From Desulforamulus ruminis DSM 2154 (lineage in GTDB: Bacteria; Bacillota; Desulfotomaculia; Desulfotomaculales; Desulfotomaculaceae), in the NCBI RefSeq assembly GCF_000215085.1, contig NC_015589.1, forward strand, positions 3,484,120 through 3,548,119: a stretch of 64,000 nt of DNA, in the 5' to 3' direction. A program made the translations under genes and the position numbers. This document shows positions 16,922 to 26,612 of the stretch, one piece after another; position 1 is the stretch's first letter, and every line of letters begins with the position of its first letter. The notes beneath the pieces were generated by a model that was not told where the DNA came from, did no database searches, and saw only the letters and a program-made list of their open reading frames with translations.

Positions 16922-17551
16922 CTATGTGCCGCAGCATTTTTTAGTGATGGTTAATTTGATTTCGTTTTTTCCCATCACTTCCGAACGGCCCTGCAGGCTG
17001 CCGATCTGAATCTCTGTTTCCAACCAGGGAGGGATATGGTTGCAAAGAACTTCCAGGGAGAAAAAGTTGCCCTTCCGGATAAAGGGAAGCAGCGCCTGTT
17101 TTGAAGTGAAGCCGGTATTTTGTTCCTGGATTTCTTTGAGAGAAATGCGGTAGCAACCATGAAAGGTTTCCACCGGGACAGGCAGAGTTACTACCTTTTG
17201 CTGTTCCCTTTGCAGTTGTTCCGCTTCTTCTTTCTCCATGATATAATCCAGAAACTCCAGCGGACTTCCTTGGTACTCCCAGATGCTGCAGTGGGCCTTT
17301 TCCAGCTCAAAGTAAGGGATTCCGGTTACGGATGAGCCCACCAGGGTTTTACAGGATTCCAGAAAAACAATCATGTCTTTCATTTTTTGACGCAAGTCCT
17401 TCATACCCAAATTTTCCTGCGGGCAGAAGTCTTTTTGCCTTATGATGTTCCATTGGCCCTGCCTTCTTTGGTAGACTGCCAGAGTTCCTTTTTCATAAAG
17501 GGATGTGGGTTTTCCATTGTCGCCCAGGTAGACAGCAATATCCATTGGCAT
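16922..17551 (-). CDS. AnfO-like nitrogenase accessory protein
   Basis: A 209-aa protein whose N-terminal half (MDIAVYLGDNGKPTSLYEKGTL, LESCKTLVGSSVTGIPYFELEKAHCSIWEYQGSPLEFLDYIM) matches the AnfO family, known from iron-only nitrogenase clusters. Its exact job is unknown. It ends with KKCCGT, a possible metal-binding tail. GGAGGAGG lies 8 bases before the ATG. It sits between the ferredoxin gene and nifV in what is otherwise a Mo-nitrogenase operon; no anfG or vnfG is present. Confidence 0.75.
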   Translation of the reverse strand: MPMDIAVYLGDNGKPTSLYEKGTLAVYQRRQGQWNIIRQKDFCPQENLGMKDLRQKMKDMIVFLESCKTLVGSSVTGIPYFELEKAHCSIWEYQGSPLEFLDYIMEKEEAEQLQREQQKVVTLPVPVETFHGCYRISLKEIQEQNTGFTSKQALLPFIRKGNFFSLEVLCNHIPPWLETEIQIGSLQGRSEVMGKNEIKLTITKKCCGT

Positions 17552-17578
17552 CTTTATTTCCTCCTCCCAGGGGAGCCG

Positions 17579-17887
17579 CTATAACTCCAGACGCTTAACA
17601 ACATTGCCCCCTTCAATATGTTCATCCATGATTTCCTCCACATCCCCGGGGGTAACCCCGCCATACCAAACATTGTCGGGATAAATTACTACTACCGGAC
17701 CCTTTTCACAGAGGGTAAAACAGCCGGTATTGGAAACAAACACTTCGGACCCCAGGTCCCGGTCTCGAATCTCTTCCATAAAATTGCCGATAATTTCCAC
17801 TGCCTCTTTGGAATGGCAAAACCCCTTTGGTTCTCCGTTTACCCTGGAACTGCTGCAAACAAAGATATGACGTTTTGGCTTAATCAT
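17579..17887 (-). CDS. Thioredoxin-like [2Fe-2S] ferredoxin
   Basis: A 102-aa ferredoxin of the type found in nif clusters of clostridia and Azotobacter (FeSII/Fd4-like fold). Cluster ligands are visible as IFVCSSSR...GFC near the start and NTGCFTLCEKGPVVVIYPDNVWYGGVTP later. It may carry electrons for nitrogenase or cofactor assembly. AAGGAG precedes the ATG; it lies 18 bases after nifB. Confidence 0.88.
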   Translation of the reverse strand: MIKPKRHIFVCSSSRVNGEPKGFCHSKEAVEIIGNFMEEIRDRDLGSEVFVSNTGCFTLCEKGPVVVIYPDNVWYGGVTPGDVEEIMDEHIEGGNVVKRLEL

Positions 17888-17905
17888 TTTTTCAACTCCT
17901 TGCCC

Positions 17906-18847
17906 TTAAACTGCTTTCTCTTTTAACTCTTTCCCGGCGCAGGTCCGCCCCTTCTCCACCGGGGAACGAAATTCCGGGGAACGGTCATCATAAAGCATGC
18001 CAATGGCATCGGCCCGGCACTGCTGGCAATGACGCATTTGCTGAAGTTCTTCCTGACACAGGTCTCTCATTTCGTTAAGCGCTTTAACGGGGGTTTGGGA
18101 AAAATTTTCAAAGACACTGCCCTGGGCGGGAATCAACGGCATAATGTTGGTTATAAAAGCGCCCAGTTCCTTAACCCTTTTAACCACTGCCTGAATATGG
18201 CCGTCATTCACCCCGATCATCATGACAATGTTTACCTTTACCAGTACTCCGTGCCGGGCTAAATAGGTGATTCCGGCCAGTTGGTTTTCCAGTAAAATCC
18301 GGGCCGCCTCAATGCCCTTATATTTTCGCCCTTGGTAGAAAACATGACGATAGATTTTTGACCCGATTTCCGGGTCCACACAATTGACGGTTACCGTCAC
18401 GTGTTTAATGCCTAGTTCAACAATTTCCGGAGCATAAGCGGGCAGCATCAGTCCATTGGTGGAAAGGCAGAAGACCACCTCCGGGTCCGAGGCCTGAATG
18501 AGTTCGATGGTTTTTCGGGTTTCGGGCCAGTTGGCCAAAGCATCTCCCGGTCCGGCAATCCCCACCACACTAAGATTGGGGATTTTCTCCCTAACCCGTA
18601 TAAATTTACTCCCTGCTGCCACCGGTGATAAAACTTCACTGGTTACCCCCGGCCTGCTTTCATTGGTGCAGTCATATTTGCGGTTACAGTAATTGCAACT
18701 GATGTTGCACTGGGGAGCCACCGGCAGGTGCATCCTGGCGAACTTGTGGTGAGCGCCGAAGGAATAGCAGGGGTGTCTCTCAGTCTTCTCCAGGGTCTCC
18801 CGAGGGATCTTTTTAGTGACTGGACTCTGGAAACACGAGCAAGGCAT
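17906..18847 (-). CDS. nifB: FeMo-cofactor biosynthesis radical SAM protein NifB
   Basis: A 313-aa radical SAM enzyme that builds the carbide-containing NifB-co (8Fe core). HPCYSFGAHHKFARMHLPVAPQCN leads into the radical SAM motif C-NISC-NYC, and the C-terminal CQQCRADAIGML is typical. The short length means it lacks the NifX-like C-terminal domain, as in archaeal and clostridial NifB. The frame is open further upstream, but the ATG at 18847 follows GGGGTGG and leaves a 35-base overlap with the end of nifN. Confidence 0.93.
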   Translation of the reverse strand: MPCSCFQSPVTKKIPRETLEKTERHPCYSFGAHHKFARMHLPVAPQCNISCNYCNRKYDCTNESRPGVTSEVLSPVAAGSKFIRVREKIPNLSVVGIAGPGDALANWPETRKTIELIQASDPEVVFCLSTNGLMLPAYAPEIVELGIKHVTVTVNCVDPEIGSKIYRHVFYQGRKYKGIEAARILLENQLAGITYLARHGVLVKVNIVMMIGVNDGHIQAVVKRVKELGAFITNIMPLIPAQGSVFENFSQTPVKALNEMRDLCQEELQQMRHCQQCRADAIGMLYDDRSPEFRSPVEKGRTCAGKELKEKAV

Positions 18848-20258
18848 GCTGATCACCACCCCTTTCTGTGCCATGCATTTCATTTTCACCGGGTATTTGG
18901 TAAAATTTTTCAAACATGGACTTACGATAATTTTTATGTTTATTTTCCAGTAAAGTATTGGTGATTCGGTCCAAAAATTGGGTTGTTCCGGCATAGCCAA
19001 CGGAAAGCAGCCGTTGGCCCCCGGTCCGGTCATGAATGGGAAAACCCATTCTTACCAGGGGAATGCCTTCCTTCTCGGTAAGATAACGCCCGTCCGAGTG
19101 ACCGATGGCAATGTTGGCCTGAAGTTCCCTGCTTTTATTCCGAACAGCGGTAAAGTCCGCTTCATTTAAGATTGCAACGGGCTCCGGCGAATCGGCAAAC
19201 AGTTCCTTCAGCAATTCTACCCATTTCGGATTCTTACTGCCGCTGGCCGCTACCACCGGATAAACTCCGTTTTCCATACAGGTTTTGGCCACCGCATAGA
19301 CATTTTCGGGCTCACCGAAAATCACGCTGCGACCTTGAAAATTATATTTATGCGAGTCAATCATACAATCCAGAAGCCGTCCCCGTTCCATCCCCAAGCT
19401 TTCCGGTATGCTGTTTCCCGTTAAAACACTTAATAAGTGGATAAACAAATCGGTACTTTCCACCCCCATGGGTATGGGCAGGTTGTAAAGGGGTACGCCA
19501 AATTGGTCCTGCAGGAACTTCCCCGGCGACACATTTTCCTCCACCGTCATACCCATTTGAATGGTGGCCCGGGCGCCCGGCATGGCGGCAATGTCCGCCA
19601 ACCGCGTCCCGCCCGGAGCCATCTTTTGATAAGGGCGTCTATAAGGCCGGTCCAGGGTATCGGAAAAATCCGGAAACAGCGTATATTCCACTCCCATTAA
19701 TTGAAGTAGTCTTTTGATTTCCCGGATATCCGCCGGACTGATATTGGGTATAATCACGTTAATCTTGTTTTGAGGCTCGCTCTTGCAGGCCAGTTTTTCA
19801 ACAATTTTTTTGGCGGTTACCCAATAACCCTCTGCATGGGTCCCACCATAACCGGGCGTGGACACCGGCACTACCGGAAAATCGGCGAGATCCCTTTCCT
19901 TCAAATAATCCTGGGCCATGCGGTCAATATCTTCCCCGATGGTTTCCGCCAGGCAGGTGGTCAAAACACCGATAAGCTCCGGCCGGTACGCCCTCATGAC
20001 ATTATCCAGCCCCTGCTTTAAATTCTTTTCTCCGCCGTAGATGGTTCCCTTTTCATTCAGGGAGGAGGAAGCCACATCAATGGGTTCGTTAAAATGCTCG
20101 GCCATGTGTCTTCGCATATAGGTGGCGCAGCCCTGGGAGCCATGAATGATGACCATGGCTTGTTCCACTCCCTTAAAGGGAAGAATCCCGCCCATGGGCA
20201 TACACATGTTACAAGGATTTTCGTTGACATTCACACAGCTTGCCGTATCCTTTTTCAT
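18813..20258 (-). CDS. nifN: FeMo-cofactor scaffold subunit NifN
   Basis: A 481-aa NifK-like partner of NifE in the NifEN scaffold, where NifB-co matures to FeMo-co. N-terminal cluster ligands appear in NPCNMCMPMGG and HGSQGCATYMRRH; TTCLAETIGED follows. The C-terminal MHGTERGGDQH stretch overlaps the nifB start, suggesting coupling. GGGAGGTGCACC precedes the ATG, 12 bases after nifE. Confidence 0.92.
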   Translation of the reverse strand: MKKDTASCVNVNENPCNMCMPMGGILPFKGVEQAMVIIHGSQGCATYMRRHMAEHFNEPIDVASSSLNEKGTIYGGEKNLKQGLDNVMRAYRPELIGVLTTCLAETIGEDIDRMAQDYLKERDLADFPVVPVSTPGYGGTHAEGYWVTAKKIVEKLACKSEPQNKINVIIPNISPADIREIKRLLQLMGVEYTLFPDFSDTLDRPYRRPYQKMAPGGTRLADIAAMPGARATIQMGMTVEENVSPGKFLQDQFGVPLYNLPIPMGVESTDLFIHLLSVLTGNSIPESLGMERGRLLDCMIDSHKYNFQGRSVIFGEPENVYAVAKTCMENGVYPVVAASGSKNPKWVELLKELFADSPEPVAILNEADFTAVRNKSRELQANIAIGHSDGRYLTEKEGIPLVRMGFPIHDRTGGQRLLSVGYAGTTQFLDRITNTLLENKHKNYRKSMFEKFYQIPGENEMHGTERGGDQHALLVFPESSH

Positions 20259-20270
20259 CGGTGCACCTCC

Positions 20271-21620
20271 CTAAACATATTTCCATACCGGGGAACAAAC
20301 GGTGGAATAAACTTCTTTGGCCAAATTTACCGCGCCGTCAAAGCCGCTGAGGGGATGCTTGCGGTCGTGGTTATGATCGATAAAGGCGATCCCCAGCTTG
20401 TAGGCCAAGGGGCGCTCCTTGACCCCGCCCACCAGCAGATTGGCGCCTTTTTCCATCATAAACCGTTCCAACTCCGTAGGGTTGGCGTCGTCCAGAATAA
20501 CCGTTCCCTCGTCCACCAACTCGTTAATGGTTTCATATTCTTCCTGCCGGCCGGTTTGAGTCCCGATCATCACCACATCAATGCCGATTTCCCGGAACTG
20601 TTTGATTAAAGAGATGGCCTTAAAGCCGCCGCCCACATAAATGGCGGCTTTTTTGCCCTGTAATTTTTCTCCGTACCATTGGATGCCGGGCTTTACCCGG
20701 GCCATTTCGGTCTCAATCAGCTTTTCCGCCCGCTCCATCATGGTCTTGTCGCCAAAATGAGCGGCGATTTTACGCAGGGAGTTCCCTGTATCTTCTAAGC
20801 CTAGAAAAGACACATTCAGATAAGGAAGGCCATAAAGCTCCCTCATTTGCTCGGCCAGATAGATCATGGAGCCGGCACACTGGATAATATTTAAGGAGGC
20901 GGAGGTTGCTTTTTTAATCTTTTCAAAACCGGAATCACCGGTAAAGGCAACGTTCATATCCACACCCATTTGTTTTAAATAGTTTCTGATAATCCAGACT
21001 TCACCGGCCAGATTAAAGTCTCCCAAATAGTTCAAGGTTCTTTCCGTTCTTTTTAAGGGAAGCGCCGGCTGAATCAGGCGCAGCAGCGCATCGCAGGCGG
21101 CCCGGTAGCCAGCGGCCTTGTTGCCGATAAAACCGCTGGACTGAACGGGAATCACCTCAATTCCGTTCCTTTGAGCCGCAGCTTTGCAAATGGCTTCCAG
21201 ATCGTCGCCAATTACACCCACAATGCAGGTGGAATAAACGAAAACCACCTTGGAAGGATATTTCTCTACCAGTTCATCAATGGCCCGGGCCAGTTTCCGT
21301 TCACCCCCGAAGATGACATCCTGTTCCTTAAGGTCGGTGGAAAAACTGTTACGGTACAGTTGGGAACCGCTGCTCAAACTGCCCCGGATATCCCAGGTAT
21401 AACTGGCGCAGCCAATGGGCCCATGAACCAGATGGATGGCGTCCGTAACCGGATTCAAGACAACCCTGGCACCACAGTACACGCAAGCCCGCTGGCTGAC
21501 ACAGCCTGCCACACTGTCGGTATCGCATTTTAACGCCTTCTTTTGCTTTCCCTTGGTGATAATGGATTCTTTACGTTCCTCAATGGTCGGGTCGGTCCGT
21601 AAGGCCTTTGGCACATCCAT
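20271..21620 (-). CDS. nifE: FeMo-cofactor scaffold subunit NifE
   Basis: A 449-aa NifD-like scaffold subunit. Ligand motifs are CVSQRACVYCGARVVLNP, HGPIGCASYTWDIRG and YSTCIVGVIGDD. It forms a heterotetramer with NifN encoded next. The ATG at 21620 follows AAAGGA closely; a GTG one codon upstream is possible. There are 39 bases between nifK and nifE. Confidence 0.93.
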   Translation of the reverse strand: MDVPKALRTDPTIEERKESIITKGKQKKALKCDTDSVAGCVSQRACVYCGARVVLNPVTDAIHLVHGPIGCASYTWDIRGSLSSGSQLYRNSFSTDLKEQDVIFGGERKLARAIDELVEKYPSKVVFVYSTCIVGVIGDDLEAICKAAAQRNGIEVIPVQSSGFIGNKAAGYRAACDALLRLIQPALPLKRTERTLNYLGDFNLAGEVWIIRNYLKQMGVDMNVAFTGDSGFEKIKKATSASLNIIQCAGSMIYLAEQMRELYGLPYLNVSFLGLEDTGNSLRKIAAHFGDKTMMERAEKLIETEMARVKPGIQWYGEKLQGKKAAIYVGGGFKAISLIKQFREIGIDVVMIGTQTGRQEEYETINELVDEGTVILDDANPTELERFMMEKGANLLVGGVKERPLAYKLGIAFIDHNHDRKHPLSGFDGAVNLAKEVYSTVCSPVWKYV

Positions 21621-21659
21621 CACATCCTTTTATTTAAAATCAAAATCAATGAGTGGTTA

Positions 21660-23054
21660 TTACATGACCAGTTCAAAATCTTCATCCTTGGCATCCCGGT
21701 CCGCCCGGTCCAGCAGGGCATTGCTGATCATTTCAACCAGCCTCATGGCACCCCGGTAACCCACAATGGGCATATAGGAATGAACGCTCCGGTCCAGCAC
21801 CGGGAAGCCTACCCGCAAAAAGGGAATATCCTCGGCCCGGGCGATGTATTTACCATAGGTATTCCCGATCAGCAGGTCCACGGGTTCATTTTTAATCCAC
21901 TGGTGCAGTTCAAAAAGATCACCGGCGGCCTTAACCCTTCCTTCCACGCCCCCCTGCTTCAGCAAATCCTTGATTTCGCCTTCAAAGTTCCCCACCATGG
22001 TGCCGATGGCGCCGCCGCTGCCCGGAGTCCCGGTCAATACATGAATGGGTTTCATGCCCAGACTGAGAACAAATTCCGTCAGTCCAATAACAATATCCGG
22101 GTCCCCAAAGATGGCCACTTTCTTGCCATGGAAATGAAAGTGGGTATCGGTCATGATGTCTACCAATTGTCCCCGTTCCTCTTCCAGTTCCGGGGGTACA
22201 TCCACGGTAAACTTATTCATCAAGGTCATCAGGAAATCGTCGGTGGCCTTTACTCCGATGGGTGTTTTCAAGATGACGGACGGCACCTGGCATTTTCTTT
22301 CCAATTGGTTGGCGGCGTCCGCCGAGGCATACGTTCCCAGAGCAATGGTAACCTTGGAGTTTCCGGTATCAATCAGATCCTCCACCCGGGTTCCTCCATT
22401 GGGGTACATATGAAATTCACCGGTGATGGGGGTATCTACCACCCCTGAAGTATCCGGGAAGAGAATGAAGGGCACGCCCATGAGGGTGGTCATTCTTTTC
22501 ATTTCTCTCATGTCTCCGGGATTGACAAAACCGGGAATGATGTTGGCCTGCTCCTTCTTGGTCTCCAGGGCGGCCTCGGCCAGATAATTGACCATGGCCT
22601 TGGTCATATTGGAGAAACCGGTGATGTGTGACCCCTGGTAGCTGGGGGTATTGGCGTGAATGACCCGCTTTCCTTCGGGAATTTCCGCCGATTTAATGAC
22701 GGTGGGCAGGTCATCTCCGATGGTTTCCGACAAGCAGGTGGTGTGCACGGCCATAACATCGGGATTGTAGATGCTGAACACATTTTTAATGGCGGTCTTC
22801 AAGTTGGCTCCGCCGCCAAAAACAGAAGCCCCCTCGGTAAAGGAACTGGTAGAAGCCATGATGGGATCACGAAAGTGCCTGGACAAATGCATCCGGTGAT
22901 AGGAGCAGCACCCCTGGGAACCATGGCTGTGGGGCAAGCACTTGTGAATACCCAGAGCCGCATACATGGCGCCGATGGGCTGGCAGGTTTTTGCCGGGTT
23001 AATCACCGTACCCCCGTTGCGGGCTTTTATTTCCTTGGGCGTACAATCTAGCAT
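21660..23054 (-). CDS. nifK: Nitrogenase MoFe protein beta subunit
   Basis: A 464-aa subunit sharing the P-cluster with NifD. P-cluster Cys motifs are KTCQPIGAMYA, HGSQGCCSYHRMHLSRHF and HTTCLSETIGDD; NTPSYQGSH carries the P-cluster Ser region. The N-terminal extension of proteobacterial NifK is missing, as in C. pasteurianum. The ATG at 23054 follows GGAGAG by about ten bases and overlaps the nifD stop by seven bases (ATGCTAG), so translation is coupled. Confidence 0.95.
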   Translation of the reverse strand: MLDCTPKEIKARNGGTVINPAKTCQPIGAMYAALGIHKCLPHSHGSQGCCSYHRMHLSRHFRDPIMASTSSFTEGASVFGGGANLKTAIKNVFSIYNPDVMAVHTTCLSETIGDDLPTVIKSAEIPEGKRVIHANTPSYQGSHITGFSNMTKAMVNYLAEAALETKKEQANIIPGFVNPGDMREMKRMTTLMGVPFILFPDTSGVVDTPITGEFHMYPNGGTRVEDLIDTGNSKVTIALGTYASADAANQLERKCQVPSVILKTPIGVKATDDFLMTLMNKFTVDVPPELEEERGQLVDIMTDTHFHFHGKKVAIFGDPDIVIGLTEFVLSLGMKPIHVLTGTPGSGGAIGTMVGNFEGEIKDLLKQGGVEGRVKAAGDLFELHQWIKNEPVDLLIGNTYGKYIARAEDIPFLRVGFPVLDRSVHSYMPIVGYRGAMRLVEMISNALLDRADRDAKDEDFELVM

Positions 23055-24667
23055 TTTGCGCACTCTCCTTCCTCAACGGTTCCCTCCAGGATGGGCTTGT
23101 TCTTCCAGGGAGGAGTAATAAAGTTCCAGGTGGGTGATACAAAACCCATGGCCACGTCTTCCGCAAATTTTATTGCGCCGTTGAACCCCGCATAAGGCCC
23201 ACTGTAGTCGTAGGAGTGAATCTGCTTGGCAGGAATGCCCATTTTTTGCACCACATATTTATCCTTAATGCCCGAAGCAAAGATATCCGGCTTTAAAATT
23301 TTGATAAACTCCTCGGTTTCATAGTGGTTCAGGTCATCCACAATGATATGGCCTTCCTTCATCTCCACATTCATCCCTTTATAGTAGCTGAGGGGGATTT
23401 TCTTTTTCAGTTCCTCCATGCGCTCGGGGGAAACCTTCAGCCGGAATCTTCTTTCATCCGGCTCCACATGCAATTCCGGAATATTTTTGGTGTCGGCATC
23501 CAGTTTAATGTCCGGAATAACCTCCCTGCCCTCGTAGTCATCCCGGTGGGCGAATTCGTAACCGGCTAAAACCGTTTCAATGCCCAGTTCGCCAAATAGC
23601 CCCTGGTAATGATGCCCCCGGGAACCTCCCACAAAGCAAAAGGCGGTTTTGCCCTGGCAAATTCTTTTATACTGTTCCATAATAGGCTCAATGCGGGCCA
23701 CTTCCCGGGCAATCACTTCTTCGGTCCTGCTGATTAACTCCGCATCCCCAAAATAAAGGGCCATATTTCTCAACGAGTCAATGGTGGCCTGAACACCGAT
23801 AAAATTTACCTTGAGCCAGGGGGTGCCGTATTTGACTTCCAGCATTTCAGCAATATAGTTGATGGAACGGTGGCACTGCACTAGATTCAGTTCGGCCACA
23901 TGGGCGTTCTTCAGTTCCTCGTAGGAGCCGTCGCCGGTCATCACCGCCAGGACGGTATAGCCAATGTCCTTGAGGATTCTCTCCACTTCCCAGCTATCTC
24001 CGCCAATGTTGTATTCACCCAGGATATTGATGGGATACTTGCCCGGGGCTTCTTCCAGGTCGCCGGAGCCGATGACTTGTTCCATTAATATGTTGTTGGC
24101 GATGTGGTGTCCGGCGGACTGGCTGACTCCTTTATATCCTTCACAGTTGAAGGCCATAATCTTGATGCCGTGTCTCTCCTGTGCAGCCCGAACCACTGCG
24201 TTCAGGTCGTCCCCAATCAGCCCCACAGGACAGGTGGCTGAAACTGAGATGGCCTTCGGTTTAAAAATCTCCATTACTTCGTCAATGGCTTTGGCCAGTT
24301 TTTTTTCACCGCCAAACACGATATCACTTTCCTGCATGTCGGTGGAAACACAATAACTAAGGAAGTTATTGGTAGGATCTTCGGACTTGGCTTTATTTCT
24401 GCGGGTTAACCAGGAGTAGTAACCACACCCGATGGGCCCGTGGGTAATATGAACCATGTCTTTTAAAGGCCCCAGTACAACCCCTTTGCAGCCGGCGTAA
24501 GCACAGCCGCGGTTAGTGATAATCCCCGGAATGGTCCGGGTATTGGCTTCAATTTCCTGCCGGGCCTGCTCAGGATCTCGTATAATAATGTGTTTTTTAC
24601 GGTTTCGCTTTACTTTCGCCGGATACTGATTCAGTATTTCTTCCAGCATTTTTTCATTGATAGCCAC
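23048..24667 (-). CDS. nifD: Nitrogenase MoFe protein alpha subunit
   Basis: A 539-aa subunit holding FeMo-co. P-cluster ligands lie in NRGCAYAGCKG, HGPIGCGYYSW and SATCPVGLIGDD. FeMo-co ligands are the Cys in LNLVQCHRS and the His in QIHSYDYSGPYAG; the substrate-channel region GVSQSAGHHIAN is intact. An insertion (about DIKLDADTKN to MKEGHIIVDD) is typical of clostridial NifD and accounts for the length. The GTG at 24667 has GGAGG 8 bases upstream; a GTG three codons earlier overlaps that site. This is a Mo-type enzyme, not Vnf or Anf. Confidence 0.95.
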   Translation of the reverse strand: MAINEKMLEEILNQYPAKVKRNRKKHIIIRDPEQARQEIEANTRTIPGIITNRGCAYAGCKGVVLGPLKDMVHITHGPIGCGYYSWLTRRNKAKSEDPTNNFLSYCVSTDMQESDIVFGGEKKLAKAIDEVMEIFKPKAISVSATCPVGLIGDDLNAVVRAAQERHGIKIMAFNCEGYKGVSQSAGHHIANNILMEQVIGSGDLEEAPGKYPINILGEYNIGGDSWEVERILKDIGYTVLAVMTGDGSYEELKNAHVAELNLVQCHRSINYIAEMLEVKYGTPWLKVNFIGVQATIDSLRNMALYFGDAELISRTEEVIAREVARIEPIMEQYKRICQGKTAFCFVGGSRGHHYQGLFGELGIETVLAGYEFAHRDDYEGREVIPDIKLDADTKNIPELHVEPDERRFRLKVSPERMEELKKKIPLSYYKGMNVEMKEGHIIVDDLNHYETEEFIKILKPDIFASGIKDKYVVQKMGIPAKQIHSYDYSGPYAGFNGAIKFAEDVAMGFVSPTWNFITPPWKNKPILEGTVEEGECAKC

Positions 24668-24694
24668 CTGTAACACCTCCTCGGATCATGCAAA

Positions 24695-25075
24695 TTAAAT
24701 AGCCGCCGTGCCCTTTTCTCCGGTCCGCACTCTTACTGCTTCCAGAACAGGACTTACAAAAATTTTACCGTCTCCTTTATGGCCTTCTTTATTGACTTTA
24801 ATCAGGGTCTCCACCACCTTATCTACCTCCTGATCCTGAACCAGGATGGTCAGCATGCGTTTGGGGATCAGTCTGGCCCCTGCTGACAGACCGTCCGCCA
24901 CCAGACCGCCGATTTCTTCCGACACCCCTAAATCCGTGAGGATGGAAAAATCCACCTTCATTTTGCCCCGTCCCATGACTTTCATGGCATGCAGACCGCA
25001 GATACCGATATCGGCCAAAGCCTTTTTGGTGGCATTCACCTTATTCATACGGATAATGGCTATAATTTCCTTCAT
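24695..25075 (-). CDS. nifI2: PII-like nitrogenase switch-off regulator NifI2
   Basis: A 126-aa PII family protein (MKEIIAIIRMNKVNATKKALADIG, GRGKMKVDF, GDGKIFVSPVLEAVRVRTGE). With NifI1 it forms a complex that inhibits nitrogenase when ammonium is present and is relieved by 2-oxoglutarate, as known from methanogens. Its T-loop is longer than in NifI1. GGGGGACGAACAG precedes the ATG. It lies between nifI1 and nifD, the standard place. Confidence 0.92.
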   Translation of the reverse strand: MKEIIAIIRMNKVNATKKALADIGICGLHAMKVMGRGKMKVDFSILTDLGVSEEIGGLVADGLSAGARLIPKRMLTILVQDQEVDKVVETLIKVNKEGHKGDGKIFVSPVLEAVRVRTGEKGTAAI

Positions 25076-25087
25076 CTGTTCGTCCCC

Positions 25088-25417
25088 CTACAGTTCTTTG
25101 GTTCCGCTGCTGATGGTATAGGCCTCCTCCACCGGGGTGACAAAGATTTTACCGTCCCCAAAGGCTCCTTTTTCGCCTGTTTTGGCATATTTAGCAACAA
25201 TGCTGACCACATCGTCCTTATCCTTTTCATCCGGTACTACCAGCAGCAACATTTCTTTGGGAATCTCATCATAGACTACCTCCCCCACCTTCACCCCTCT
25301 TTGCTTGCCACGGCCCACCACATCCATTTTGGTTACCGCAGGAAAGCCGGCGCTGTTTAGCTCGGCCAGAATAATATTGGTTTTTTCAGGCCGTACAATG
25401 GCTCGAATCATTAACAT
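25088..25417 (-). CDS. nifI1: PII-like nitrogenase switch-off regulator NifI1
   Basis: A 109-aa PII family protein (MIRAIVRPEKTNIILAELNSAGFPAVTKMDVVGRGKQRG, GAFGDGKIFVTPVEEAYTI). Partner of NifI2 in direct inhibition of the MoFe protein. The ATG at 25417 is chosen because GGAG lies 8 bases upstream; a GTG three codons earlier overlaps that site. It is 27 bases downstream of nifH. Confidence 0.92.
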   Translation of the reverse strand: MLMIRAIVRPEKTNIILAELNSAGFPAVTKMDVVGRGKQRGVKVGEVVYDEIPKEMLLLVVPDEKDKDDVVSIVAKYAKTGEKGAFGDGKIFVTPVEEAYTISSGTKEL

Positions 25418-25444
25418 ATCCTTCACTCCTTCTCTTTTTAGCTA

Positions 25445-26275
<831 letters not shown>

Positions 26276-26290
26276 TTAAGTTTCATTTTT

Positions 26291-26341
26291 GAAAAAGAAA
26301 AGGCCGACGGAAATCCCCCTTAAAGGAAATATCCGACGGCC
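26291..26341 (-). terminator. Intrinsic terminator inside the nif leader, upstream of nifH
   Basis: On the minus strand GGCCG-T-CGGA pairs with TCCG-T-CGGCC (one T-T mismatch), followed by TTTTCTTTTT. It lies between the nif promoter and nifH, so it must be bypassed for nif expression, unless it ends a different transcript. Confidence 0.75.
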
Positions 26342-26442
26342 TCAACGCCATAATGAATACTACAATGTAATGGCAAAGGGTTGCTACATCACTAAATAAA
26401 TAAGCGCCGGCTCATTCGCCGGCGCCTTCGCCCTGTAGTCTT

Positions 26443-26460
26443 GGATACATCAATGTATCC
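26443..26460. promoter_or_regulatory. Palindromic candidate operator of the nif operon
   Basis: GGATACAT-ca-ATGTATCC is a perfect 8-bp inverted repeat located at about +11 to +28 from the predicted start site, a typical repressor position. The regulator is unknown. Confidence 0.5.
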
Positions 26461-26476
26461 TTTTGAAGATGTTTTG

Positions 26477-26505
26477 ATTATAGCAGAAGAAAATCTTCGC
26501 TTCAA
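26477..26505 (-). promoter_or_regulatory. Sigma-A promoter of the nif operon
   Basis: On the minus strand TTGAAG (26505-26500) and TATAAT (26482-26477) are 17 bases apart. The start site would be near 26470. Confidence 0.65.
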
Positions 26506-26612
26506 CTATTTAAGGGAATGAATACAGTACACCGGTTATATTCGTAATTTTCAGGCAGTTATTTTGCATATAAAGACTATTTTACGGGCACCAGCCGGGT
26601 TTTCCCCTTTCA

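Noticed and set aside
18848-19033. Longer NifB start at 19033
   Set aside because: The extra region lies inside nifN and shows no similarity to NifB; the ATG at 18847 has a good ribosome binding site and gives the usual start.
26404-26425. ANTAR antiterminator target in the nif leader
   Set aside because: The six-base loop on the transcript is GAATGA, which lacks the A1/G4 pattern expected for ANTAR sites; the idea is left open only at the level of unknown attenuation.
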